Below are positions 51,128-59,142 of a stretch of DNA of 64,000 bases, one piece after another. Source of the stretch: Bradyrhizobium sp. (GTDB lineage: Bacteria > Pseudomonadota > Alphaproteobacteria > Rhizobiales > Xanthobacteraceae); the NCBI RefSeq assembly GCF_022844465.1, contig NZ_JALHLP010000011.1:1-64000 (forward strand), written 5' to 3'. The translations under genes and the position numbers were made by a program. The notes beneath the pieces are model-generated. The model was given only the letters and a program-made list of their open reading frames with translations, did no database searches and was not told the origin of the DNA. The stretch's first letter is position 1; the number at the start of each line of letters is the position of its first letter.

Positions 51128-51598
51128 ATGAAACTGCAGACGATCCTTTTCAGCTTCGACGGCCGGATCGGCCGCCGCATCTATTGGCTGGCGATCCTTG
51201 CGCTGATCGTTCCGGTGCAGCTTTTGATCTTCGTTCCCCTCGCGCTCGAAAGCGGAGAGGCGGCCATCCTGTTTGTCGCCTTGGCCTCGCAATTCATGGG
51301 AATCTTGAGCCTGTGGCCGATCCTCGCCGTGGGCGCCAAGCGATTGCACGACCGCAACAGGAACGGCTGGTGGCTGCTGGTTTTCTGGCTGCTCCCCTTC
51401 GCCCTGCTCGCAGGCGGCTTCAGCATCGCCTTGTTCAACGACCCCGGAACCGGCCGGAGCGGAGATTTCTTCACCGGCGCGATCCTGGTTCTTGCGAGCC
51501 TTCCGCCGACGCTATGGGGCATCGTCGAGCTCGGCATTCTGCCGGGCACCAGGGGACCGAACCTCTACGGCGCCGACCCGGCGCGACAGCCGGCTTGA
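51128..51598 (+). CDS. DUF805 membrane protein
   Basis: 156 residues with four membrane helices. Hallmarks of DUF805: FSFDGRIGRRIYWLAI near the N-terminus and GAKRLHDRNRNGWWLLVFWL in the middle. Proteins of the family are inner-membrane proteins without proven function. It is monocistronic and divergent from the cyclase gene. The C-terminal end (GTRGPNLYGADP) also matches the family (GxxGxNxYGpdP). Confidence 0.88.
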   Translation: MKLQTILFSFDGRIGRRIYWLAILALIVPVQLLIFVPLALESGEAAILFVALASQFMGILSLWPILAVGAKRLHDRNRNGWWLLVFWLLPFALLAGGFSIALFNDPGTGRSGDFFTGAILVLASLPPTLWGIVELGILPGTRGPNLYGADPARQPA

Positions 51599-51915
51599 AA
51601 ACCGCGAGCTGCCCCGAAGCATCCATTGGGCAGGCCCAGGGGCTATCCTGAAAATGTGCGCGATGATGAATTAGTGCCCGTGATTTGCCCGACGTGTCAA
51701 AGTGTTTTCGCGGGTCAAAGCATCCACGCCGGCGACGCCGCGCTCCTTTGCATGGGGTTGTTTTCGATATTTTGGTTGGGAGGCTTGCCGAGCCGTAGCT
51801 CGCGCGCCCAGCCCGCCTACGCCCGATGGGCTTCGGCGCGGCAGCTCTCACTCGCTTCGCTCGGAGAGGTCACGGACTGGCTTGCCTAGCCGAAGCTCGC
51901 GAAGCGAGCGAAGGC
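51599..51915. other. Gene-free stretch before the tRNA gene
   Basis: 317 bases without a convincing gene. A short open frame (about 51626-51889) has no ribosome-binding site or family-like content. The part 51655-51780 has a different base pattern from its surroundings and ends in TTTTCGATATTTTGGTTGGG; near the tRNA, small inverted repeats of the TTCGCTCG/CGAGCGAA kind occur (51852-51913). It may include a dispersed intergenic repeat. Confidence 0.35.
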
Positions 51916-51991
51916 TGGTGGGCCTGCCTGGACTCGAACCAGGAACCAGACCGTTATGAGCGGCCGGCTCTAACCATTGAGCTACAGGCCC
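51916..51991 (-). tRNA. tRNA-Ile (CAT anticodon, lysidine-type tRNA-Ile2)
   Basis: 76 bases on the minus strand form a full cloverleaf: acceptor stem GGGCCTG/CAGGCCC, D-arm AGCTCAATGGTTAGAGC, anticodon arm with loop CTCATAA (anticodon CAT) and T-arm CCTGGTTCGAGTCCAGG. A CCA end is encoded. The CTCATAA loop and short D-loop match elongator tRNA-Ile2, whose C34 becomes lysidine by TilS, rather than elongator or initiator tRNA-Met. Confidence 0.9.
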
Positions 51992-52199
51992 CGCCGTGCG
52001 CGCCCGCGGCAAGCGGTCGGCGACGGTGCCGCCATCGTTTACAGGCAGCCCATCGATCCGGCAATGCCGCCATCGCGGCCCAGAACAGGCTGTTTCAGCC
52101 CTGCTGAGCGGGTCTCAACCCGGTCAAGTGCCGGAGGACAGGCGCGACTTGTTCCGCACCCCTGTTTATTTCCGCACCGATTCAGGGCATAGGCGGGCC

Positions 52200-53312
52200 A
52201 TGAGTTCGAACCAGCGTTTGCCGCCTGCCTTGACACCACTTGACGCCGCCCTTGCCGCGCTGCTGCATGGCGTGGCGCCGGTCGCGCCGATGGAGCTTTC
52301 ATTGGCGGAGGCGCTGCGCTGCGTCGCCGCCGAGATGCCGCCGCTTGACGCCGTTCCGCCGCGCGACATCGCCGCGGCGGATGGCTTTGCGCTTCGCGCC
52401 CGCGATCTGGTCGGAGCGTCCGCCTATTCGCCGCTGCCGCTGGCGACGCCGCCGGCCTGGGTCGAGGTCGGCGAAGCCATGCCGGAGGCTTGCGACTGCG
52501 TGCTGGATTCCGATTCCATCGATCTGTCCGGCCCGGTCGCGCAGGTGCTGGCGGAAGCGATCCCGGGGCAGGGCGTGCGTCGCGCGGGCAGCGATATCGC
52601 GGCCGGCCGCCGCGTCGTCGAGCCGGGCCGGCGCGTGCTGCCGCGCGATCTCTTGATCGCGCGCGCGGCCGGAATGGCGCGCCTGACGGTGCGGCGGCCG
52701 CGCGTGCTTGTCGTCAATGTTCCCGGCGACACCGTGACCGCCGACCTGATCGCCGAGAGCGCGCGCAGTGCGGGCGCCGAGGTCGCCGTGTTGACGCCCG
52801 CCAGCCGCGACGCCGGATCGATCGCGGCGGCGCTGGAGGCGGGCGGATGCGACCTGCTGCTGATCGTCGGCGGCTCCGGCGTCGGCCGCACCGATGCGGC
52901 GGTGGTGGCGCTGGCCGCGCGCGGCGAAGTGCTCGCCCACGGCATTGCGGTACAGCCCGGCCGGACTTCGGCCGTGGGCCGGATCGGCAAGACACCTGTT
53001 GTCGTGCTGCCGGGCGCGCCGGACCAGGCCTTCGCGGCGTGGTGGACGCTGGCGCTTCCCGCGCTCGATCGCCTGTCCGGCCGCCGGCCGCGCAAGGCGC
53101 TCAATCTGCCGCTGGCGCGCAAGATTGCATCCAGCGTCGGCATCGCGGAGGTGGTGCTGCTGGAGCGAAAGCAGTGCATCTGGATCACGCTGGCGGCGGG
53201 CGATCTGTCGCTCGATGCCATCGCCCGCGCCGAAGCCTGGATTGCGGTGCCGGGTGGCGCGGAAGGTTTCGCGGCCGGTACGGCGGTCGATGGCTATATG
53301 CTGCGGGAATGA
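52200..53312 (+). CDS. MoeA-like molybdopterin-binding protein, divergent
   Basis: 370 residues from the ATG at 52200. It has MoeA domain order in reduced form: PRDIAAADGFALRARDL (equivalent to the NSAMDGYA loop), VEPGRRVLPRDLLIARAAG and a MoaB-like binding domain with VLVVNVPGD, LLLIVGGSGVGRTDAAVVAL and VVVLPGAPDQAFAAW. The SGGVSVGxxD-type loop is altered to VGGSGVGRTD, and the C-terminal domain IV is short. It probably binds molybdopterin but may have lost or changed the insertion activity. One base separates it from the next MoeA fusion gene. Confidence 0.82.
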   Translation: MSSNQRLPPALTPLDAALAALLHGVAPVAPMELSLAEALRCVAAEMPPLDAVPPRDIAAADGFALRARDLVGASAYSPLPLATPPAWVEVGEAMPEACDCVLDSDSIDLSGPVAQVLAEAIPGQGVRRAGSDIAAGRRVVEPGRRVLPRDLLIARAAGMARLTVRRPRVLVVNVPGDTVTADLIAESARSAGAEVAVLTPASRDAGSIAAALEAGGCDLLLIVGGSGVGRTDAAVVALAARGEVLAHGIAVQPGRTSAVGRIGKTPVVVLPGAPDQAFAAWWTLALPALDRLSGRRPRKALNLPLARKIASSVGIAEVVLLERKQCIWITLAAGDLSLDAIARAEAWIAVPGGAEGFAAGTAVDGYMLRE

Positions 53313-53313
53313 C

Positions 53314-55275
53314 ATGAATTCGGGAACGAGCAACACGCCCTTGTCGGGAAGCCGCGACAATCCCGATCAGGACCAGTTCCTGACCATCCTGTCGCGCGAG
53401 GACGCGCTGGCGCGGTTCGAGGCCGCGCTGTTTCCGCGCGAGGTTCCGCGCGAGCAGGGCGCGCTCGCTGACGTCCTCGGCTGCGCGCTCGCCGAGGACG
53501 TGGTGGCGCCGATCGACGTGCCGCCGTTCGACCGTTCCAACGTCGATGGCTTTGCGGTGCGTTCCGCCGACCTCGCCTCCGCCGGCGAAGCCGCGATGGT
53601 ACGGCTGAAGTTGAACGACGAGGTGATCGCCTGCGGCGTCGCGCCGACCCGGCCGGTGTTGTCGGGGACGGCGACGCCGATAGCAACCGGAGGGCCAGTG
53701 CCACGCGGGGCCGACGCTATCGTGATGGTCGAGCACACCCAGCCGGCGGGCCGGCAGGCCATCGAAATCCGCCGGAGTGCGTCGCCCGGCCAGTTCGTGT
53801 CCTATGCCGGCTCCGATATCGCCCGCGGCGAGGCGCTCTTGCGCGCAGGCACCGTGATCGGCTCGCGCGAGATCGGCATGTTGGCGGCCTGCGGCATCGC
53901 GCAAGTCAGCGTGGCGCGGCGACCGATTGTGGCGGTCATCTCCACGGGTGACGAACTGGTGCAGCCCGGCGCGCCGCTTGCCCCCGCCGCGATCTACGAC
54001 ACCAACGGCGCCATCGTCACCGCCGCGATCACGGAGAATGGCGGCGAGGCGCGGTTTCTCGGCGCGATTCCGGACGACGAAGCGCAGCTGGAAGCGGCGA
54101 TGCGCGCCGCGCTCGCGAACAGCGACATGCTGGTGCTGTCCGGCGGCACCTCGAAGGGCGCGGGCGACGTGTCGTACCGTCTCATCGGCCGGCTCGGCAA
54201 GCCCGGCGTCATCGCCCATGGCGTCGCGCTCAAGCCCGGCAAGCCGCTGTGTCTCGCGGTATGTGACGGCAAGCCCGTGGTCATCCTGCCGGGATTCCCG
54301 ACTTCGGCGATGTTCACCTTCCATGACATGATCGTGCCGGTCCTGCGGCGGATGGCGGGCCTGCCGCCGCGCACGGACGCCACGGTCAGCGCCCGGCTTC
54401 CGGTGCGGATCGCCTCCGAACTCGGCCGCACCGAATTCGTCATGGTGTCGCTGGTCGAAGGGTCGGACGGATTGATCGCTTACCCCTCCGGAAAAGGCTC
54501 CGGCGCCATCACCTCGTTTGCGCAGGCCGACGGCTTTCTGCGCATCGACGCGCTGGCCGACCAGATGCCGGCCGGCGCGCAAGCCGAGGTCACGCTGTTC
54601 ACGCCGCATGTGCGGGTGCCGGATCTCGTCATCATCGGCAGCCACTGCACCGGGCTTGATCTCATCACCGCGCCGCTGGGGCGTGCCGGGCTCTCGGTGC
54701 GTTCCATCGCCGTCGGAAGCCTTGGCGGCCTCGCGGCGGCCAAGCGCGGCGAGTGCGATCTCGCGCCGATCCACCTGTTCAACGAGGAGACCGAAACCTA
54801 CAACGCGCCGTATCTCACCGAAGGCCTGGAGCTGGTGCCGGGCTGGCGCCGCATGCAGGGCATCGTGTTTCGCCACGGCGATCCGCGATTCGAAGCAAGG
54901 TCGGCGGTTGAGGCCGTGCGCGCGGCGCTGGCCGATCCCGCCTGCATCATGGTCAACCGCAACCAGGGCGCCGGCACGCGCATCCTGATCGACCGGCTGC
55001 TCGGCGATGCGCGCCCTGACGGCTACTGGAACCAGCCGCGCTCGCACAATGCGGTGGCCGCCGCCGTCGCGCAGCACCGCGCCGACTGGGGCATGACCAT
55101 TGCGCCGGTCGCGCATGCGTCAAACCTGGGTTTCATTCCCTTTGCCGAAGAGCATTATGACTTCGCGCTGGTAAAGGCGCGCAAGCAGCGGTCGGCGGTG
55201 CAGGCCTTTCTCGACGCGATTGCGTCCGAGGAAGGCCGCGCGGCGCTGGCAAGAGCGGGGTTTCGGCCGGCCTGA
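53314..55275 (+). CDS. MoeA fused to a periplasmic-binding-like (PBP_like) domain
   Basis: 653 residues. Residues about 20-430 form a complete MoeA with FDRSNVDGFAVRSADL, ISTGDELVQPG, LVLSGGTSKGAGDVSY and ILPGFPTSAMFTF. Residues about 434-640 form a binding-protein-like domain (DLVIIGSHCTGLDLITAPLG, GECDLAPIHLFNEETETYN, IMVNRNQGAGTRILIDRLL) that also occurs in ModE-like regulators and probably binds molybdate or a cofactor-related oxyanion. MoeA inserts Mo into adenylated molybdopterin. The fusion suggests metal sensing coupled to insertion. The gene ends two bases from the convergent mobA stop. Confidence 0.88.
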   Translation: MNSGTSNTPLSGSRDNPDQDQFLTILSREDALARFEAALFPREVPREQGALADVLGCALAEDVVAPIDVPPFDRSNVDGFAVRSADLASAGEAAMVRLKLNDEVIACGVAPTRPVLSGTATPIATGGPVPRGADAIVMVEHTQPAGRQAIEIRRSASPGQFVSYAGSDIARGEALLRAGTVIGSREIGMLAACGIAQVSVARRPIVAVISTGDELVQPGAPLAPAAIYDTNGAIVTAAITENGGEARFLGAIPDDEAQLEAAMRAALANSDMLVLSGGTSKGAGDVSYRLIGRLGKPGVIAHGVALKPGKPLCLAVCDGKPVVILPGFPTSAMFTFHDMIVPVLRRMAGLPPRTDATVSARLPVRIASELGRTEFVMVSLVEGSDGLIAYPSGKGSGAITSFAQADGFLRIDALADQMPAGAQAEVTLFTPHVRVPDLVIIGSHCTGLDLITAPLGRAGLSVRSIAVGSLGGLAAAKRGECDLAPIHLFNEETETYNAPYLTEGLELVPGWRRMQGIVFRHGDPRFEARSAVEAVRAALADPACIMVNRNQGAGTRILIDRLLGDARPDGYWNQPRSHNAVAAAVAQHRADWGMTIAPVAHASNLGFIPFAEEHYDFALVKARKQRSAVQAFLDAIASEEGRAALARAGFRPA

Positions 55276-55277
55276 AG

Positions 55278-55922
55278 CTACCCGCCATCCAGCGCCGCCA
55301 GACGCTCGGCCTCGGCGATGTCATCGATGGTGTTGGCGTTGAAGAACGGGTCGAGCGGCGCAATCGGCCATGTCACGGTGGCGAGCCTGTAGCGCGCGGT
55401 CCAGCGGTCGATCTTCCTGACGTCCTCGACCACAAGCGCGTGGCGCAGCTGTTCGCGCAAGGCGACGCTCCAGAGCCCGATCACCGGATGCGTCTGGCCG
55501 CCGGAGGCGGCAACCGCAAGCTCGGCCTTCTCGGCCACGAGCGCGCCGTGCAGCCGCGACACCAGATCGCGCGGCAGGAACGGGCAGTCGGCGGCAGCGC
55601 TGAGAACAAGTTGAACATCCGGCCGGTTGGCCGCGGCCCAGTCGAGCGCCGCCAGAATGCCGGCGAGCGGCCCCGGAAAATCGGCGACGCCGTCCGCGAT
55701 CACCGGCAGTCCGAACGTGGCAAAGCGCGCGGGATCGCCATTGGCGTTGAGAACGAGCCCGTCGCACTGCGGCTGCAACCGCGCGATCACCCGATCGAGA
55801 ATGGTGCGGCCGCCGATTGCGCGCATTGGCTTGTCGCCGCCGCCCATCCGCCGCGCCAATCCACCGGCAAGCAGCACGCCGGGAATCGTCCGTGCGTCCC
55901 CCGGCGTCGCGTCAGTCTTCAC
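55278..55922 (-). CDS. mobA: Molybdenum cofactor guanylyltransferase MobA
   Basis: About 214 residues from the GTG at 55922; an ATG at 55967 would overlap fdhD by 56 bases. Nucleotidyltransferase motif [23 protein letters not shown] and [10 protein letters not shown] for GTP and metal binding, and the C-terminal [16 protein letters not shown] typical for MobA. It joins GMP to Mo-molybdopterin to give the bis-MGD-type cofactor used by FdsA. It follows and slightly overlaps fdhD on the same strand, so the two form one unit. Confidence 0.9.
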   Translation of the reverse strand: MKTDATPGDARTIPGVLLAGGLARRMGGGDKPMRAIGGRTILDRVIARLQPQCDGLVLNANGDPARFATFGLPVIADGVADFPGPLAGILAALDWAAANRPDVQLVLSAAADCPFLPRDLVSRLHGALVAEKAELAVAASGGQTHPVIGLWSVALREQLRHALVVEDVRKIDRWTARYRLATVTWPIAPLDPFFNANTIDDIAEAERLAALDGG

Positions 55923-56802
55923 GGTCTTCGCCCTTGCGTTTGTGTCGCGCCGATTCCTCCTCGACATAGTCGAGGTTCTGGTCGTAGATGATGCGCTCCT
56001 GTCCCGACAGCGCGATGAAGCGCTTTCCCCGCGTGCGCCCGACCAGCGTCAGTCCGACCTGGCGCGCCAGATCGACGCCCCACGCAGTAAATCCGGAGCG
56101 CGACACCAGGATCGGAATTCCCATCCGCACCGTCTTGATCACCATTTCGGAAGTGAGCCGTCCGGTGGTGTAGAGGATCTTGTCGGCGGGATCGACGCCG
56201 TGGCGGTAGATCCAGCCGGCGATCTTGTCGACGGCGTTGTGGCGGCCGACATCCTCGGTGTAGCAGACCGGCCGGCCCTCCTTGCACAGCACGCAGCCGT
56301 GGATGGCGCCGGCTTCCAGATACAGCGAGGGCATGGTGTTGATCGCATGCGTCATCTGGTAGAGCCAGGAGGTGCGCAGTTGCGCCTTCGGCAGCGCCAC
56401 GCTTTCGATGGCCTCCAGCAGGTCGCCGAACGCCGTGCCCTGCGCGCAGCCTGAAGTCTGCGTGCGCTTCTTCAGTTTGGCTTCAAAATTGGTGTGATGT
56501 TCTGTTCGCACCACCACCACCTGCAGGTCGTCATCGTATTCCACCTCGGTGACGGCATCGTCATATTTCAGCATGTTCTGGTTCAACAGGTAGCCCAGCG
56601 CCAGATACTCCGGATAGTCGCCGATCGTCATCATGGTGACGATCTCCTGCGCGTTCAGGTACAGCGTCAGCGGCCGTTCCACCGGCACCCGGATTTCGGC
56701 CGTGGCGCCGTTCTGGTCGATCCCGGCGACGCGCTCGGTCAGCCGCGGATCCCGGGGATTCGGCACGATCAGGGGGGCGGGGATTTTGTCGATTTTCATC
56801 AT
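55912..56802 (-). CDS. fdhD: Formate dehydrogenase accessory sulfurtransferase FdhD
   Basis: 296 residues from the double ATG at 56802/56799; an upstream extension to 56901 runs into an inverted repeat and is rejected. Conserved segments include [45 protein letters not shown] and [14 protein letters not shown]. FdhD moves sulfur from the cysteine desulfurase to the Mo cofactor of formate dehydrogenase. The loop that in E. coli carries the CxxC pair reads SGCAQG here, with one Cys. It fits the adjacent fds genes. Confidence 0.93.
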   Translation of the reverse strand: MMKIDKIPAPLIVPNPRDPRLTERVAGIDQNGATAEIRVPVERPLTLYLNAQEIVTMMTIGDYPEYLALGYLLNQNMLKYDDAVTEVEYDDDLQVVVVRTEHHTNFEAKLKKRTQTSGCAQGTAFGDLLEAIESVALPKAQLRTSWLYQMTHAINTMPSLYLEAGAIHGCVLCKEGRPVCYTEDVGRHNAVDKIAGWIYRHGVDPADKILYTTGRLTSEMVIKTVRMGIPILVSRSGFTAWGVDLARQVGLTLVGRTRGKRFIALSGQERIIYDQNLDYVEEESARHKRKGEDRED

Positions 56803-56877
56803 AAGGCACAGCGTAGCATGACATTCGCTGTCAGCCGATATAAAGCATTTCAGGCTATGAACAATGCGGCTGCTGCC

Positions 56878-56952
56878 GTCATTGCGAGCGAAGCGAAGCA
56901 ATCCATGGTGCAGAAAAGGAAGCCTGGATTGCTTCGCTCCGCTCGCAATGAC
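56878..56952. repeat. Near-perfect 28-bp inverted repeat (palindromic intergenic element)
   Basis: Arms 56878-56905 and 56925-56952, each 28 bases starting or ending with GTCATTGCGAGCG, match as a hairpin with one mismatch; the loop is 19 bases. It lies in the gap between divergent fdhD and mobB. The sequence type (CATTGCGAGCGAAGCGAAGCAATCC) is known to me as a common dispersed repeat of Bradyrhizobium-type genomes, but copy number cannot be checked here. Confidence 0.85.
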
Positions 56953-56978
56953 AGTTTGCGCCGGTGCCGGAGAACAAC

Positions 56979-57506
56979 ATGAAAGTGATAGGCCTCGCGG
57001 GATGGAGCGGCGCCGGCAAGACCACCTTGCTGACGCGGGCGATCCCGTATTTTCTCAAGGACGGCCTGCGCGTTTCCGTCATCAAGCACGCCCACCACGC
57101 CTTCGATGTCGACGTGCCCGGGAAGGATTCCTGGCGGCACCGCGAGGCTGGCGCGGCCGAAGTCCTGGTGTCGTCCAGCCAGCGCTGGGCGCTGATGCGT
57201 GAACTTCGCGGCGCCGCCGAGCCGCGATTGCCGGAACTGCTGGCGAAGCTGTCGCGGGTCGATCTCGTCGTCGTCGAGGGCTTCAAGCGCGAGCCGCACC
57301 GCAAGATCGAGGTCCATCGCGCCGCCAATGGCAAGCCGCTGCTGTTTCCCGACGATCCCGGCGTAGTCGGGATTGTGACCGATACCCCGGTTGAAACCAG
57401 GCTGGCGACCGCCCACCTCGACGATGTCGCGGCCGTGGCGGCGATGCTGCTGCGCTCGGCCGTTTCGATCGAAGACGTGCTGGCTGCATGCGAAGCTGAG
57501 GGCTGA
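56979..57506 (+). CDS. mobB: Molybdopterin-guanine dinucleotide biosynthesis protein MobB
   Basis: 175 residues from the ATG at 56979 (CGGAG upstream); a GTG at 56964 is less likely. P-loop GTPase with Walker A GWSGAGKTT (residues 8-16), the MobB pattern VSVIKHAHHAFDVDVPGKD and DLVVVEGFKREPHRKIEVHR. MobB assists MobA in forming the guanine dinucleotide cofactor. It is followed by moeA after eight bases, in the same direction. Confidence 0.92.
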   Translation: MKVIGLAGWSGAGKTTLLTRAIPYFLKDGLRVSVIKHAHHAFDVDVPGKDSWRHREAGAAEVLVSSSQRWALMRELRGAAEPRLPELLAKLSRVDLVVVEGFKREPHRKIEVHRAANGKPLLFPDDPGVVGIVTDTPVETRLATAHLDDVAAVAAMLLRSAVSIEDVLAACEAEG

Positions 57507-57514
57507 TCCGGCAG

Positions 57515-58768
57515 ATGGCGCAATTGTCCGACGATTGCTTTGCCTTTGGCGGCCCGATGATGTCGGTGGACGAGGCCATCGCTTTGATCGCCGCGCGCGT
57601 GACGCCGGTGCGGGACATGGAAACCGTGGCTCTCGCCGGCGCCGACGGCCGTGTGCTGGCGCGGGATATAACGGCGCCGCTGCCGCTGCCACCCTTCACC
57701 AATTCCGCCGTCGACGGTTACGCGGTGTCGAGCCGCGACCTGCCGCAAGACCAGGAATTGTCGTTCGCGGTTACCGGGCGCGTCCAGGCCGGCGGCTCCG
57801 CGGGCGGGCCGCTTGCACAGGGGCGGGCGATGCGGATTTTCACCGGCGCGCCGATGCCCGACGGCGCCGACACCGTGTTCATGCAGGAAGACGTCCGTCT
57901 CGAGGGAGACAAGGTCGTTTTGCCTGCCGGCCTCAAGCCGGGCGCCAATGTGCGCCCGGCAGGAGAGGATGTTGCATTGGGCGATCCGGCGCTGAAGTCG
58001 GGCCAGCGGCTGCGGCCGCAGGACGTGGCGCTGGTGGCGGCCTTTGGCCTCACCCGGCTCGACGTCGTCAGACGCCTGCGGGTGGCGGTGTTCTCCACCG
58101 GCAACGAACTGGCTTCGCCCGGCGAGGCGCGCGACCCGGCGCAGTTGTTCGATTCCAACCGCTACATGCTGATGGCGATGCTGGCGCGGCTCGGCTGCGA
58201 GGTCAGCGATCTCGGCATCATCAGGGACGATCGCGCCGCGCTTGCCAGCGCGTTGCAGGACGTGGCCGGCACCCATGACCTTATCCTCACGACTGGCGGC
58301 GTTTCAACCGGCGAGGAGGATCACGTCAAGGCGAGCGTCGAAAGCGTAGGCAGTCTGGTGCTGTGGCGGATGGCGATCAAGCCCGGACGTCCCGTCGCCA
58401 TGGGGGTCATCGCCGGCACGCCGTTCATCGGCTTGCCGGGCAACCCGGTGGCGAGTTTCGTGACCTTCGTTCACGTGGTGCGGCCGACAATCCTGGCGCT
58501 GTCGGGCGCGAGGCAGGAGAATCTGCTGCCCCTGCCGGTACGCGCCGGCTTCAGCTACAGGAAGAAGATCGCGCGCCGCGAATATGTCCGGGTCAGTTTG
58601 CGCAGGGCGGCCGATGGCGTGCTTGAGGCGGTGAAATTCCCGCGCGAGGGCGCCGGGCTGTTGTCCTCGCTGGTCGATACCGACGGCCTGGTCGAACTCG
58701 GCGAAACCGTCACACGGGTCGAGCCCGGCGAGAGCGTCGGGTTCCTGGCCTATGCCAGCCTGATGTGA
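57515..58768 (+). CDS. moeA: Molybdopterin molybdenumtransferase MoeA
   Basis: 417 residues, the canonical length. All domains are present: FTNSAVDGYAVSSRDL, FSTGNELASPGE, LTTGGVSTGEEDHVK, GTPFIGLPGNPVASFVTFV and a full domain IV (REYVRVSLRRAADGV). It inserts molybdate into adenylated molybdopterin. This is the third MoeA-type protein in 6.6 kb, and the most orthodox of the three, so it is the likely housekeeping enzyme. It is translationally close to mobB (eight bases). Confidence 0.93.
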   Translation: MAQLSDDCFAFGGPMMSVDEAIALIAARVTPVRDMETVALAGADGRVLARDITAPLPLPPFTNSAVDGYAVSSRDLPQDQELSFAVTGRVQAGGSAGGPLAQGRAMRIFTGAPMPDGADTVFMQEDVRLEGDKVVLPAGLKPGANVRPAGEDVALGDPALKSGQRLRPQDVALVAAFGLTRLDVVRRLRVAVFSTGNELASPGEARDPAQLFDSNRYMLMAMLARLGCEVSDLGIIRDDRAALASALQDVAGTHDLILTTGGVSTGEEDHVKASVESVGSLVLWRMAIKPGRPVAMGVIAGTPFIGLPGNPVASFVTFVHVVRPTILALSGARQENLLPLPVRAGFSYRKKIARREYVRVSLRRAADGVLEAVKFPREGAGLLSSLVDTDGLVELGETVTRVEPGESVGFLAYASLM

Positions 58769-58803
58769 TTGACGCCGATCTCCCGCTTCGCCATGTTTGC
58801 GAC

Positions 58804-59031
58804 ATGACCACGACAAAACTTGATCTCACCGGCCTGAAATGCCCGTTGCCGGCGCTCAAGACGCGCAAGGCGCTGAAGACGATCACGCCGGGCGACTTCC
58901 TCGAAGTGCATTGCACTGATCCATTGTCGGTGATCGACATTCCCAATCTGATCCGGGAAACCGGCGACAAGGTCGAGATCGCCGAACGCGTGGAAAGCCG
59001 GATCGTTTTCCTGATCGAAAAGACAGGATAA
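58804..59031 (+). CDS. TusA-like sulfurtransferase
   Basis: 75 residues from the ATG at 58804. The CPxP motif is at Cys13 in LTGLKCPLPALKTRKAL, followed by VHCTDPLSVIDIPNL, the pattern of TusA/SirA/YedF persulfide carriers. Its place between moeA and the formate dehydrogenase genes, near fdhD, suggests it carries sulfur either to FdhD for cofactor sulfuration or to the molybdopterin pathway. It is 35 bases after moeA. Confidence 0.88.
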   Translation: MTTTKLDLTGLKCPLPALKTRKALKTITPGDFLEVHCTDPLSVIDIPNLIRETGDKVEIAERVESRIVFLIEKTG

Positions 59032-59086
59032 AACGGTTCCGACGCCCGCTCTTAAATGCTTCTCAACCGCCATAATTCTCTTGGCA

Positions 59087-59100
59087 TCTGGCATGCCAGA
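59087..59100. promoter_or_regulatory. Palindrome upstream of formate dehydrogenase genes
   Basis: TCTGGCATGCCAGA is a perfect 14-bp palindrome, 42 bases before the fdsGB-fusion ATG. Overlapping it, from 59081, TTGGCAT...TGC has GG and GC separated by exactly ten bases, like a sigma-54 promoter core. It can be an operator for a regulator, a sigma-54 promoter, or both by chance. Confidence 0.4.
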
Positions 59101-59142
59101 GACTAGGTTTGATTGATGTTGAGCGGCAAACGAGACGTTTAG

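Noticed and set aside
51826..52107. Short open frame across the tRNA gene (WWACLDSNQE...)
   Set aside because: It is a translation of the antisense of tRNA-Ile; this pattern is a common annotation artefact.
53185..55116. 643-codon open frame antisense to the MoeA fusion
   Set aside because: Shadow of the sense gene; Arg/His/Gln-rich with no recognisable domain.
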